Below, piece by piece: positions 47,305 to 55,869 of a stretch of 64,000 nucleotides of DNA. The DNA comes from Bradyrhizobium sp. Y36 (GTDB taxonomy: Bacteria; Pseudomonadota; Alphaproteobacteria; Rhizobiales; Xanthobacteraceae). The translations under genes and the position numbers were made by a program. Below the pieces are notes generated by a model. That model ran no database searches. It had not been told where the DNA came from and saw nothing but the letters and a program-made list of their open reading frames with translations. The stretch is taken from contig NZ_NWTI01000001.1 in the NCBI RefSeq assembly GCF_002531575.1, positions 62,001 to 126,000 on the forward strand. Reading direction: 5' to 3'. Positions within the stretch are counted from its first letter, which is position 1. The number at the start of each line of letters is the position of its first letter.

Positions 47305-47445
47305 TCCGCCCACTGAGGCCATCCGAAGCTTCTGACATGGCCCCGGACGAAGCCGAGGGTTGGCCATGGTGAGCCCCGCAGCCGCGTCCGGTCCCTGACG
47401 CGGCTGCGGTCGCCATCGCCTGAACAGTGCCAAGAGGAGTCTGGA

Positions 47446-48108
47446 ATGAGAAGCTCGATCGCCCTGCGCGGTCTGGGAACGCTGGGGCTTTGCGCAGGCA
47501 TGGCCGGCTGCGCCTCGGTCGCGCCCGTGCCCTATTCGGAGCTGGCGTCCTCGGCCTCCATGGCCCCCGACAGATCGGACGCCTCCGGCCGCGTGCCCTA
47601 CCGTTATTCCACGCCGGTCGACTGGCGCGCCTATAACAAGGTGATCCTCGATCCCGTCGTGGTCTATCGCGGGCGGGACCACCAGTTCGGCGACATGTCC
47701 GCCAAGGACAAGGCGACGCTCGCCGCCTACATGCAGACTTGCTTCACTGAGCGGCTGCGCGGCCGCTTCGCGCTGGTGCAGGAGCGCGGACCGAACACGC
47801 TGCGTGTCAGGCTGACGCTCACCGGTGCCGTCACCAACACGCCCGTGCTCGGCACGCTGTCGCGGTTCGATATGGCCGGCGCGGTCTACAATGGCGTGCA
47901 GGCTGCGCGCGACGGCGAGGGCATGATGACCGGCTCGGTCATATACGGCGTCGAGATCTTCGACGCGACGACCTCGCGTCTGCTCTCTGCCTACGTCACC
48001 AAGCAATATCCCGGCGCCTACGACATCAAGGCCACCACCGGCGCGCTCGCGGCCGCCACCGCCGGTCTCGACAAGGGCGCCGACGCACTGATGGCGCAGC
48101 TGAACTGA
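47446..48108 (+). CDS. DUF3313 lipoprotein
   Basis: 220 aa. Lipobox GLCAGMAGC places the lipid on Cys22. The mature domain resembles DUF3313: DWRAYNKVILDPVVVYRGRDHQFGDMS, ACMQTCFTERL-like helix, and VRLTLTGAVTNTPVLGTLSRF, followed by a segment on export and membrane anchoring (GGVEIFDATTSRLLSAYVTKQ-like). AGGAG precedes ATG 47446. Function in the envelope unknown. Possibly repressed by a TetR protein through the upstream palindrome. Confidence 0.85.
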   Translation: MRSSIALRGLGTLGLCAGMAGCASVAPVPYSELASSASMAPDRSDASGRVPYRYSTPVDWRAYNKVILDPVVVYRGRDHQFGDMSAKDKATLAAYMQTCFTERLRGRFALVQERGPNTLRVRLTLTGAVTNTPVLGTLSRFDMAGAVYNGVQAARDGEGMMTGSVIYGVEIFDATTSRLLSAYVTKQYPGAYDIKATTGALAAATAGLDKGADALMAQLN

Positions 48109-48140
48109 CGCCGCGATTCATTCAACGAGAGGCATTGCTG

Positions 48141-48710
48141 ATGAACATTCTCCTTCGCTTCGTGCTGCGCATCGCGATCACGATCGTGATGCTGGCATTT
48201 GGCGGCCGCGCCGGCGCGGCTGCGCCGGCCGATCCGAGCGGCACCTGGCTGGTCGAGGACGGCCGCGCCCGCATTCGCCTCGAGCGCTGCGGGCCGTCGC
48301 GCGATCGCCTCTGCGGCTTCATCGTCTGGATGAAGGAGCCGGCGGACAAGCGCGGCCAGCCTTACCGCGATAGTCAGAATCCGGATCCGGACAAGCGCGC
48401 CCGCACACTGCTCGGCCACCAGCTCATCATGGGCCTGCAGGCGACGGCGGAAGGGCGCTTTGCCGGCGACATCTATAATGCCGAGGACGGCAGGTTTTAT
48501 TCAGTCTCGATCTGGCGCGAGTCTCCCGAGCGCCTCAAGCTGAAAGGCTGCCTGATCAAGTTGCTGTGCCAGACCCAGACCTGGCAGCAGACTCTCGATG
48601 TCGCGCCCGGTCAGCTCGTTGGCCTCACCGGCGATCTCAACGGCCCGCGCGCCGACAAGGAATGGGCGGCGGTGCCCGCCCTGAAGCCGATACCGGCGAA
48701 AGCGAGGTAG
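48141..48710 (+). CDS. DUF2147 exported protein
   Basis: 189 aa. Signal peptide MNILLRFVLRIAITIVMLAFGGRAGA. The mature part has PSGTWLVEDGRARIRLERCGPSRDRLCGFIVWM and GDIYNAEDGRFYSVSIWRES, then LKGCLIKLLCQTQTW, the DUF2147 layout with paired cysteines. Family members are periplasmic, lipocalin-like in character and of unknown ligand. ATG 48141 is preferred over TTG 48135. It lies 32 bases after the DUF3313 gene, so the two may share a transcript. Confidence 0.86.
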   Translation: MNILLRFVLRIAITIVMLAFGGRAGAAAPADPSGTWLVEDGRARIRLERCGPSRDRLCGFIVWMKEPADKRGQPYRDSQNPDPDKRARTLLGHQLIMGLQATAEGRFAGDIYNAEDGRFYSVSIWRESPERLKLKGCLIKLLCQTQTWQQTLDVAPGQLVGLTGDLNGPRADKEWAAVPALKPIPAKAR

Positions 48711-48713
48711 GCT

Positions 48714-49025
48714 TCAGGAGGTCCGCAGCGCCTTCCGCAGTTCGTCGAGCGCCTCTGCGAGCTGTTCGCGGTGCGCGATGTCGTCCTTGGGGATGGCAGC
48801 GACACTGCCGGCGAGCTCACGCAGGATGCCGGCGAGCAGGCCGAAATTGAGGTGCAGATGCACCGATTTGCGTTCGTCGGCCGTGCCCGGATGTTGCAGC
48901 ACCAGCGCAACGCCGCTGCCGTCGAGCCGCGCCTCGAACTTCGACGAACGCTCGAAAGTGCCGACATAGAACTTGTCGGGGTATTCAAGCGCGACCTCTG
49001 CCTTGTCTGGAACCGGCCTGGACAT
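48714..49025 (-). CDS. Conserved small protein of unknown function
   Basis: 103 aa. Starts MSRPVPDKAEVALEYPDKFYVG, with FEARLDGSGVALVLQHPGTADERKSVHLHLNFGLLAGILREL in the middle and a helical, charged C-terminus (REQLAEALDELRKALRTS). No domain recognised. It is convergent with DUF2147 and divergent from the Irr-like gene; the FixK/FNR box at 49106 could drive either. Confidence 0.65.
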   Translation of the reverse strand: MSRPVPDKAEVALEYPDKFYVGTFERSSKFEARLDGSGVALVLQHPGTADERKSVHLHLNFGLLAGILRELAGSVAAIPKDDIAHREQLAEALDELRKALRTS

Positions 49026-49105
49026 GTGAGCCTCGTTGGAAACCCGCCAATTCTGGCCGGGAATAGACCGGCCCGCCTTGCGATAGGTCAGAGGCGGCTT
49101 CCGAT

Positions 49106-49119
49106 TTGATCCGGATCAA
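49106..49119. promoter_or_regulatory. FixK/FNR-type box between the Irr-like gene and a small gene
   Basis: TTGATCCGGATCAA is a perfect TTGAT-N4-ATCAA palindrome, extended by one more pair to 16 bp (49105-49120). Centre 86 bases before the minus-strand gene start and 92 before the Irr-like ATG. With class II spacing, transcription starts near 49154 (plus) or 49071 (minus) would be expected. Confidence 0.75.
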
Positions 49120-49204
49120 AGTCAGGCCGCCGCTTTTGCAATCCAATAGCAACTGGCGGGACCCGGCAGCGGGCGTCCTGCTCCCTTGAGCCGTGAGACG
49201 ATCG

Positions 49205-49690
49205 ATGGACATGCAGGCCACAATTATCCCGGCGGTTGACGAGAGCGGACCTGATGTCGCGGGCCTCGAAGCGGCACCCGATGCGGGCGTGCAGCACTGC
49301 CTGCAATTGCTCGGCAATGCCGGCTTGCGTCCGACGCGCCAGCGTCTCGCGCTGGGCCAATTGCTGTTCCTCGGCGGCCATCGTCATGTCACCGCCGAGA
49401 GCCTCTATGAAGAGGCGATGGCGGCGAACGCCTATTTGTCGCTGGCGACCGTCTACAACACGCTGAACCAGTTCACCGAGGCCGGCCTGCTCCGCCGGAT
49501 CGCCGCCGACGGCCTCAAGTCGTTCTTCGACACCGACACGTCGATCCATCCGCACTTCTATCTCGAAGGCGAGGATATGCTGGTCGACGTCGCCGAAGGC
49601 CTCACCTTCACCAGGATCCCCGAGGCGCTTCCCGGCCACGAGATCGCGCGGCTCGACGTCATCGTCCATCTGCGCCGCAAGCGAACGTAG
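49205..49690 (+). CDS. Fur-family regulator, Irr paralogue without heme regulatory motif
   Basis: 161 aa. Winged helix LRPTRQRLALGQLLFLGGHRHVTAESLYEE and LSLATVYNTLNQFTEAGLLRR, followed by the Irr-type FFDTDTSIHPHFYLEGEDMLVDV and EIARLDVIVHLRRKR, are Irr-like rather than Fur/Zur-like. Irr controls iron and heme genes in rhizobia. The N-terminal GCP heme motif of Bradyrhizobium Irr is absent, and the HHH triad is replaced by HPH (115-117), so heme-triggered degradation is unlikely. A perfect FixK/FNR box lies about 92 bases upstream. Confidence 0.88.
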   Translation: MDMQATIIPAVDESGPDVAGLEAAPDAGVQHCLQLLGNAGLRPTRQRLALGQLLFLGGHRHVTAESLYEEAMAANAYLSLATVYNTLNQFTEAGLLRRIAADGLKSFFDTDTSIHPHFYLEGEDMLVDVAEGLTFTRIPEALPGHEIARLDVIVHLRRKRT

Positions 49691-49704
49691 CGACGGCACA
49701 TCGT

Positions 49705-51270
49705 CTAACGCAATCCTGCGCGCCGGAAGCCCTCGAGATAGTGCTCGCGATCGGCCTGGTTGGCCCATGGCAGCTGGGTCGCGATCCAGTGCAGCGAGAT
49801 GCCCGGCTGGGCGCGGCGGAGCTCGCCCAGCGCGGTCTCCGCCAGCACTTCGTCGCCGGTCATGCCGGCGGAGACCGCGAGCACGCGGTAGGCGCCGGTG
49901 AGATCGCCGCGATGGCGGATCGCTTCGCGCGCGAGCGCGATGGCCTCGTCGTATCGGCGCTCGGTGAAGCGCGCATAGCCGGCGATGCCCTGATAGATCG
50001 CCAGCGACGGATCGCGCGGCGACAGCCGGATCGCCCTTTGCGCTGCCTCGAACGACTCCTTGGAGCGTCCGGCATAGGACAGCGCCAACGCGTAATAACC
50101 CTGCGCCAGCGAGAAGTTCGGGTTGAGCGTGAGCGCCTGCTCGAACTCGGACAGCGCGTCCGCGAGCCTGCGTGTCGAGAAATAGACGCTGCCGAGCGCG
50201 ACATGCGCCCAGGCATCCTCGTCGTCGCAGCGCACCGCGGCGAGCGCGGCAGCTTCGGCCACCGGTGCCACCGCGGCGAGGTCGCCCCAGCCGAGATGCG
50301 CGCCGAACATGTGGTTGGCCGCCAGCAGCGACAGCGCCTGGCCGTAGCCCGAATCGATCGCGATCGCGCGTTCGAGCAGCGACCGTGCGGTCTCGTGATC
50401 GCGCTTCGTCACCCGCCAGAAATGCGACAGCGCCCGCATCAGGAGATCCCATGCGTCGAGGCTCGCGGGCGCCTTGCTGTGGGCGCGGAAACTCTCGGCG
50501 GCGTGTATCTGCGGCTCGATCGCCGCGACGATCGCATTGGTGATCTCGTCCTGGACGGCGAAGACGTCGACCAGCTCGCGATCGTAGCGCTCGGCCCAGA
50601 GATGGCTGCCCGAACTGGCATCGTTGAGCTGCGCGGTGATGCGTACCCGGCTGCCCACCTTGCGCACGCTGCCTTCGACGACGTAGCGGACGCCGAGCTC
50701 CTCGGCGATCTGCCTGATATGGACCGCGCGTCCCTTGTAGGTGAAGGACGAGTTGCGGGCGATCACCATGAACCAGCGCTGCTTCGACAGCGCGGTGAGG
50801 ATGTCCTCGCTGATGCCGTCGCCGAAGTAATCCTGGGCGGGATCGCCGCTCATGTTCTCGAAGGCGAGCACCGCGACCGCCGGGCGGTCCGCCACCCGCG
50901 GCAGGGTGGGCCTCGCCTCGGCCGGCACGATCGATGCTGTCACTTCTTCCCGGACGTCGCCCACGAAGCGGAAGCCCTTGCGCGGAATGGTCTTGATCAG
51001 CCGCTGGCTCGCGCCGTCGTCGCCGAGCGCCTTGCGCGCGGCGTTGATCCGGCTGTTCAGCGCCGAATCCGAGATGATGCGGTCGCTCCAGATCTGGCTG
51101 ATCAGGTCATCCTTGCTGACCACACGGGCGCGCTGCGCGACGAGATAGAGCAGCAGGTCGAACACCTGCGGCTGCAACGGAACAGTCGCCCCGCCGCAGG
51201 TGAGTTCCCGCAGGTTGCCGTCGAGCACGTTGTTTTCAAACCGGAATCGCACGTTGTTCGTCTCAAGCAA
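49705..51270 (-). CDS. CadC-like winged-helix regulator with TolB-type and TPR domains
   Basis: 521 aa. N-terminal winged helix (residues about 5-100: ATVPLQPQVFDLLLYLVAQRARVVSKDDLISQIWSDR and KTIPRKGFRFVGDV), then a TolB_N-like region AVAVLAFENMSGDPAQDYFGDGISEDILTAL with VRYVVEGSVRKVGSRVRITAQL, typical of soluble CadC/adenylate-cyclase-type regulators, and C-terminal TPRs (PNFSLAQGYYALALSYAGRSKE). Start TTG 51270 or GTG 51252. Divergent from mddA, which it may regulate; the signal is unknown. Confidence 0.87.
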   Translation of the reverse strand: MLETNNVRFRFENNVLDGNLRELTCGGATVPLQPQVFDLLLYLVAQRARVVSKDDLISQIWSDRIISDSALNSRINAARKALGDDGASQRLIKTIPRKGFRFVGDVREEVTASIVPAEARPTLPRVADRPAVAVLAFENMSGDPAQDYFGDGISEDILTALSKQRWFMVIARNSSFTYKGRAVHIRQIAEELGVRYVVEGSVRKVGSRVRITAQLNDASSGSHLWAERYDRELVDVFAVQDEITNAIVAAIEPQIHAAESFRAHSKAPASLDAWDLLMRALSHFWRVTKRDHETARSLLERAIAIDSGYGQALSLLAANHMFGAHLGWGDLAAVAPVAEAAALAAVRCDDEDAWAHVALGSVYFSTRRLADALSEFEQALTLNPNFSLAQGYYALALSYAGRSKESFEAAQRAIRLSPRDPSLAIYQGIAGYARFTERRYDEAIALAREAIRHRGDLTGAYRVLAVSAGMTGDEVLAETALGELRRAQPGISLHWIATQLPWANQADREHYLEGFRRAGLR

Positions 51271-51386
51271 AAATCAAAGTCGTCTCAGGCGAAAATCAAC
51301 TATCCGCGAAAGCTTCAAACCCGTCCGAGGGGCATGGTGGAGCAACCAACGAGGTGCCGGCGTTCTGGCACAACGGAGCTGTTTTC

Positions 51387-52187
51387 ATGACCCAACTCGA
51401 TCATCAGGTTCATTCTGTTGGCCCGGAGGTTGCGGGCTTGCGCATATTCAAATTCATCGCCTTTTTGTACGGAATTGCGGCGTATCTCGTGTTTTTCGTC
51501 ACCATTCTCTATGCCATCGGCTTCGTCACGGGCCTGGTGGTGCCCAAGACCATCGACAAGACCATCGACATCGGACCCCAGACCTCGACGATCGAGGCCG
51601 TCGTCATCGATCTGCTGCTGATGTCGATCTTCGCCGTTCAGCACAGCGTGATGGCGCGTCAGCAGTTCAAGGCGTGGTGGACGCAGTTCGTCCCCAAGCC
51701 GGTCGAGCGAAGCACCTATGTGCTGCTGGCGAGCCTGTCATTGCTGCTCCTGTTCTGGCAGTGGTGTCCGCTGCCTGCGGTCATATGGAACGTCGAGAAT
51801 CCGGATATCGCCGTGATTCTGGTCAAGCTGTCCTTTGCGGGCTGGGTCCTGGTGTTCACCAGCACCTATCTGATCAATCATTTCGAATTGTTCGGATTGC
51901 ATCAGGTGACCAACCATCTGATCGGCAAGGAGGCGTCGCCGCCGCGGTTCAGGACGCCGCTGCTCTACAATTTCGTCCGCCATCCGATCTATCTCGGCTT
52001 CATCATCGCGTTCTGGGCGGCGCCGACCATGACCGCGGGCCATCTGCTGTTCGCGATCGTGACCACGCTCTACATCTTCGTCGGCATCGCGCTGGAGGAG
52101 CACGACCTCGTCGCGCTCTTTGGCGACGAGTACCGGCAGTACAAACAACGGGTGTCGATGCTTATTCCCTGGCGCCGGTCACTGTAA
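51387..52187 (+). CDS. mddA: Probable methanethiol S-methyltransferase (MddA-like, NnrU/ICMT fold)
   Basis: 266 aa, integral membrane protein with about six helices. The C-terminal block LLYNFVRHPIYLGFIIAFWAAP, then TLYIFVGIALEEHDLVALFGDEYRQYKQRV is the SAM-binding motif of isoprenylcysteine-methyltransferase-like enzymes. Length and the loop NHFELFGLHQVTNHL match MddA, which methylates methanethiol to dimethyl sulfide; Bradyrhizobium has a proven MddA. ATG 51387 starts MTQLDHQVHS. NnrU-like or unrelated ICMT function cannot be excluded. Divergent from the CadC-like regulator. Confidence 0.72.
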   Translation: MTQLDHQVHSVGPEVAGLRIFKFIAFLYGIAAYLVFFVTILYAIGFVTGLVVPKTIDKTIDIGPQTSTIEAVVIDLLLMSIFAVQHSVMARQQFKAWWTQFVPKPVERSTYVLLASLSLLLLFWQWCPLPAVIWNVENPDIAVILVKLSFAGWVLVFTSTYLINHFELFGLHQVTNHLIGKEASPPRFRTPLLYNFVRHPIYLGFIIAFWAAPTMTAGHLLFAIVTTLYIFVGIALEEHDLVALFGDEYRQYKQRVSMLIPWRRSL

Positions 52188-52401
52188 CGCCGTCGCGGCA
52201 ACGGGCATCCGCCGAACGGAGGATGCCCTGCCGCGACGGGTGAGCTACGCCAGCATCTCACGCGTCAATCCCCTGAACGTCCCCCCGGGGTGATCTCCCC
52301 CTTCACCCCGACACCTCTCCCTGCACCCGCCTGTCCCGACATATCGTGGACCCCGGGGCAGGGAGAGGATTTCTCCCCTTTCATCAAACGGAGACGACCC
52401 A

Positions 52402-52824
52402 ATGAAACATGTCGGAAACTGCTTCTGCGGCGCGGTGACGATCGAGGTCACGGGTGCACCGGAGGCGATGGGCTACTGCCATTGCCGCTCCTGCCGGTCG
52501 TGGTCGGGCGGGCCGGTCAACGCCTTCAGCCTCTGGAAGCCCGAGGCCGTGCGCGTCACCGGGGGCGCGGAGAATGTCGAGACCTTCGCCAAGACGCCGC
52601 TGAGCCAGCGCCAATATTGCAAGAAATGCGGCGGTCATCTCATGACCAACCACCCGCCGCTCGGCCTGGTCGACGTCTTCAGCGCCACCATCCCGACGCT
52701 CGCATTCGCGCCCGGCGTTCACGTCAACTATGCCGAGACCGTGCTGCCGATGCGCGACGGCCTGCCCAAGCTGAAGGATTTCCCGGCCGAGTTCGGTGGC
52801 AGCGGCGAGATGATGCAGGAGTAG
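52402..52824 (+). CDS. GFA/CENP-V family zinc protein
   Basis: 140 aa. The GFA zinc cysteines are all present: GNCFCGAVTIEV, YCHCRSCRSWSG and QYCKKCGGHLMT. Proteins of this fold are called glutathione-dependent formaldehyde-activating, but many are not; the substrate here is unknown. A Shine-Dalgarno-like GGAGACG precedes ATG 52402. Separate from mddA by 214 bases, with a purine/pyrimidine-rich palindromic stretch (52285-52380) between. Confidence 0.88.
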   Translation: MKHVGNCFCGAVTIEVTGAPEAMGYCHCRSCRSWSGGPVNAFSLWKPEAVRVTGGAENVETFAKTPLSQRQYCKKCGGHLMTNHPPLGLVDVFSATIPTLAFAPGVHVNYAETVLPMRDGLPKLKDFPAEFGGSGEMMQE

Positions 52825-52842
52825 CGGCAAGGCTGTTACCTG

Positions 52843-53030
52843 CGGCGATCCTTCGCGAGGCCCGCCGTTGGCGGGCCCTCAGGATGAGGATCGTGTGCAC
52901 GGCCGCAACGTCAACCGGCGCTGATGTCGATGAGCCTCACCCTGAGGAGGCGCGTCAGCGCCGTCTCGGAGGACGAGGCGTGCGCTCAGAATCCTTCGAG
53001 AGGACGGCGCAGCGCCGCCCTCTCTGCCTT
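52843..53030. repeat. Palindromic repeat cluster (CCTCAGGATGAGG family)
   Basis: GGCCCGCCGTTGGCGGGCC hairpin at 52859-52877, paired CCTCAGGATGAGG / CCTCACCCTGAGG stretches, and a near-perfect hairpin GAGAGGACGGCG / CGCCGCCCTCTC at 52998-53024. A 22-base segment, CCTGAGGGCCCGCCAACGGC plus GG, recurs at 59771-59792. Confidence 0.75.
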
Positions 53031-53043
53031 CTTCGAAGAAAGA

Positions 53044-53268
53044 CTAGCCGCCGCGGGATTCGACGACCTTGCGGCAGCTGTCCGACAGCTTCGACTTGTT
53101 CTCGCGCAGGCAGGCGTTCATCTGCGGCGGCTTGCCGATATGCTCGGCGCAGAATTTGCTGGCGTCGCCGCGGCAGGCCATCTGCTCCTGGACCGACGGA
53201 CCGGATTGCGCGGCGGCGGGCAGGGCGGTTGCGGCGAGCAGCAGCGCGGCAAGAACCGAAATCTTCAT
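53044..53268 (-). CDS. Small secreted cysteine-rich-repeat protein
   Basis: 74 aa. Signal peptide MKISVLAALLLAATALPAAAQ. The mature part has QMACRGDASKFCAEH, then MNACLRENKSKLSDSCRKVV: the CxxDxxxxC...CLxxxxxxLSxxC pattern of the cysteine-rich GLG1-like repeat. Two disulfides are expected. AGAGGTG precedes the start on the minus strand. Family members are common small periplasmic proteins in rhizobia with unknown function. Confidence 0.8.
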   Translation of the reverse strand: MKISVLAALLLAATALPAAAQSGPSVQEQMACRGDASKFCAEHIGKPPQMNACLRENKSKLSDSCRKVVESRGG

Positions 53269-53506
53269 GAAGCACCTCTTCTGGAATCCTCGTTGGTCCC
53301 GACCGGAACCAATCGGACCGGACCATCCCGCAAAGGCCGCGCGAGGGTCCATGCCATGTTCATGGCACCGGCAGGGCCCTGAGGGGCGCGGTACCCCCAT
53401 CTTCATGGCATGTATCCGCGCGCCGTCTTTTGTCATTCAGGCTTCACCTCGGCTGCGAAACCCGATGATTGCATCGGGACGCCGAACGGGAAGCAGGAGA
53501 GCAGGA

Positions 53507-53797
53507 ATGTCGAAGAGAGCTGGAGCGCTGAGCGCAGGGCTGACGGTCATGGCGCTCGCGGGCGCGGCGATGGTGTCGCTGGGCACGAGCCCGGCGCAGG
53601 CGGTGGTCTATTGCAAGACCGTGGGCGTGCCCAAGGGCTGCGTGGTGCGGCCGACGGCGGCGGTGGTGGTTGCCCCGGGAGCGCCGGTTGCGGCCGCGGC
53701 GGTCGCAACGCCCGGCGTTGGTGCGCCCGGTGTCGGCGTGCGCGCGGGAACGCCGATGAACCGCGGCGGCCCGGTCAATCGCGTCGGCGTGCGCTGA
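53507..53797 (+). CDS. Small exported protein with low-complexity Val/Gly/Ala C-terminus
   Basis: 96 aa. Signal peptide MSKRAGALSAGLTVMALAGAAMVSLGTSPAQA. Mature N-terminus VVYCKTVGVPKGCVV has two cysteines; the rest is repetitive (VAAAAVATPGVGAPGVGVRAG). AGGA lies just upstream of ATG 53507. From memory, similar proteins occur in many copies in Bradyrhizobium. No function is known. Confidence 0.75.
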   Translation: MSKRAGALSAGLTVMALAGAAMVSLGTSPAQAVVYCKTVGVPKGCVVRPTAAVVVAPGAPVAAAAVATPGVGAPGVGVRAGTPMNRGGPVNRVGVR

Positions 53798-53931
53798 TTT
53801 TTTCCGTTGAATTGATTGCATCGCATCGGGCCAACGGGGCCTGCGGACGAACACCCCCCGTCCTCCGCAGGCAAGTTTACCCGGCCCGTCCCCTCTCTCC
53901 GTGCGCCCCACACGTTCGGGGAGGGGGTTTT

Positions 53932-55869
53932 TCAGCCCGCGGCCATGTCGCTGTCGGGAAAACGCTGCGGCAATTGCAGCCGCACGCGCGTTCCGGAGGC
54001 ATCGGAACTCAGCTCGAGCGTGGCGCCGCAGCGTGCGGCGCGGCTCCTCATGTTGCTCAGGCCGCGTGCGGTCTGGCCGTTGCGTCCGGCCGCGCCGCTG
54101 CCTTCAATCGCAAAGCCATGACCGTCGTCCGTCACGCTGATCACGCCATACGGCCCCTCGTCTGCGTCGAGCGTGTCGATGGTGACCGCGATGCGGCGGG
54201 CCTGCGCGTGCTTGACCGCATTGGTGACGGCCTCGTCGAGGATGCGCACGATCTGGATGACGTGCCAGGGCCTGAGCTCGGGATGCAGCGGCACGCCCTG
54301 CGGCGTGGCCACGCGCCAGTCGAGCGTGATGTCGTGCGGCCGCAATTGCGCCGTCGCGCGCTCGCGCCAGGAGCCGAGCGCGAGCATCAGGTCGCCGCCG
54401 ATGTCGTCCATGGAATCGATGACGAGACGCAAATCCTTCAGCGCGGCACGGGCCGCGTCGGTGATGGTCGCGCCCTCATGGCCGCGCTCGGACAGCGCGA
54501 CGATGCTGACGAGCTGGCCGCCGAGGCCGTCATGCAGGTCGCGCATCAGGCGGGTACGCTCGTTGGCGAGCGCGGCGGCGCGTGCGCGCTCCTCCTCGCG
54601 GACGAAGCTCGCCTTCAGCCGCTCCTCGGCCTCCCGCACGCGCGTCACCAGCTGGCCGGCAAAGCTGTCGACCTGGTTCAGCGCGCGGGCGAAGCGCCAG
54701 GTCAGCCCGGCGCCGATCGCGACCAGCATCGCCGAATAGGACAGGCGCGAAACGAAGATGCGATCGTTGTTCACGATCTCGAGCACCGTCAGCATGTCCT
54801 GGATCCAGCAGACCAGCACGATCGTGACGGCGCAGCCGATCGTGAAGCTTGCGGCGTCCTGCCGCCGCACGACCGCGATCGCGGTCACCCAGGCCATCAG
54901 CAGCAGGCAAAGCCCGACCGTGGGGATGCCGAGCACCAGGAAGAGGATACGCGGCAGCGGCGGGCCGCCGATCAGCCCGACCACGAATACGACGAGGCCC
55001 GGCACGAACAGCAGCATGCCGTAGCGCGGCCAGCGCCAGCCGAAGAACAGCACGCCGAACATGACGACCAACGCGCTCTCGATCGGCGCGGACGCCAGCA
55101 GCACTGCAGCAAGCCGTGACGTGATGGCCGGCGGCACCGGCGGCGGGACGTACGCCTGCACCACGCCGAGCACCATTGCCGCAGCCAGCACGCCATAGAC
55201 GGGCTCGTGACGCCGCATCAGCCACATGATCGCGAGAATGACGGCCAGGATCGACTGCCAGGCCGAGAACACCACCGGCAGCGTGACGAACAGCAGCGTG
55301 CGTCTCTCATAGGCCGGGCGCAGGGCGACATCCGGTCCGACATAGACGGTATCGAGAAAGCCCTTGAGCGGTCCCCATACGAACAGCCGCACCGTCATCT
55401 CGTTGGCGCTCTCACGAAGCAGCGATGCAGGAATCACTGCAATCTGCGGCGTGTTGCGGTCGGGCCGGTTGGCATTGGCATCGCGCCGGGAATCGAGCAC
55501 GACGACGCCGTTGACGGCGACCTCCACCGCGTTGCTGAAGCGCGGCAGGAACACCGACCAGCCCGAGGCCGCATCGGCGCTGCGGAACGTGAAGGCGCCG
55601 GCGTAGACCGGCGGGTCGGCGAGGGAGTAGCGCGACGACGTGAAATGCGGCAGCGTCACGGGTCGGGTCAGGCCGTCTTCCCGCGCCGAGAAATCGTTCA
55701 CGGCGAAGTCTTCGGGATCGCTCGGCTGGAGCAGCCGAAGCCCGAGAATGGTGACGATGACGATCAGGGTCTGGAGCAGCAGATAGGGCACGAGGCGCGA
55801 GGCCAGCACCCGGCGCCGCGCGGGCTTGGCCGCTGTCTTCGGAGCCGCCTTCGCCGCGATCTCGCTCAC
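53932..55869 (-). CDS. Membrane sensor histidine kinase, 7TM-DISM-like with HisKA_3
   Basis: 645 aa. One helix near residue 30, a periplasmic beta-rich domain (about 60-195, VYAGAFTFRSADAASGWSVFLPRF), then seven or so helices (about 200-400), a layout like 7TMR-DISM sensors. Kinase core: LMRDLHDGLGGQLVSIVAL with H446, LDEAVTNAVKHAQARRI and the G boxes VTDDGHGFAI and GLSNMRSRA. The stop of the upstream regulator gene overlaps its ATG. Ligand unknown; periplasmic carbohydrates or other small molecules bind related sensors. Confidence 0.9.
   Translation of the reverse strand: MSEIAAKAAPKTAAKPARRRVLASRLVPYLLLQTLIVIVTILGLRLLQPSDPEDFAVNDFSAREDGLTRPVTLPHFTSSRYSLADPPVYAGAFTFRSADAASGWSVFLPRFSNAVEVAVNGVVVLDSRRDANANRPDRNTPQIAVIPASLLRESANEMTVRLFVWGPLKGFLDTVYVGPDVALRPAYERRTLLFVTLPVVFSAWQSILAVILAIMWLMRRHEPVYGVLAAAMVLGVVQAYVPPPVPPAITSRLAAVLLASAPIESALVVMFGVLFFGWRWPRYGMLLFVPGLVVFVVGLIGGPPLPRILFLVLGIPTVGLCLLLMAWVTAIAVVRRQDAASFTIGCAVTIVLVCWIQDMLTVLEIVNNDRIFVSRLSYSAMLVAIGAGLTWRFARALNQVDSFAGQLVTRVREAEERLKASFVREEERARAAALANERTRLMRDLHDGLGGQLVSIVALSERGHEGATITDAARAALKDLRLVIDSMDDIGGDLMLALGSWRERATAQLRPHDITLDWRVATPQGVPLHPELRPWHVIQIVRILDEAVTNAVKHAQARRIAVTIDTLDADEGPYGVISVTDDGHGFAIEGSGAAGRNGQTARGLSNMRSRAARCGATLELSSDASGTRVRLQLPQRFPDSDMAAG

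Noticed and set aside
49193..49204. GTG 49193 as start of the Irr-like gene
   Set aside because: Adds only four residues and has no better ribosome site; ATG 49205 is simpler, though not excluded.
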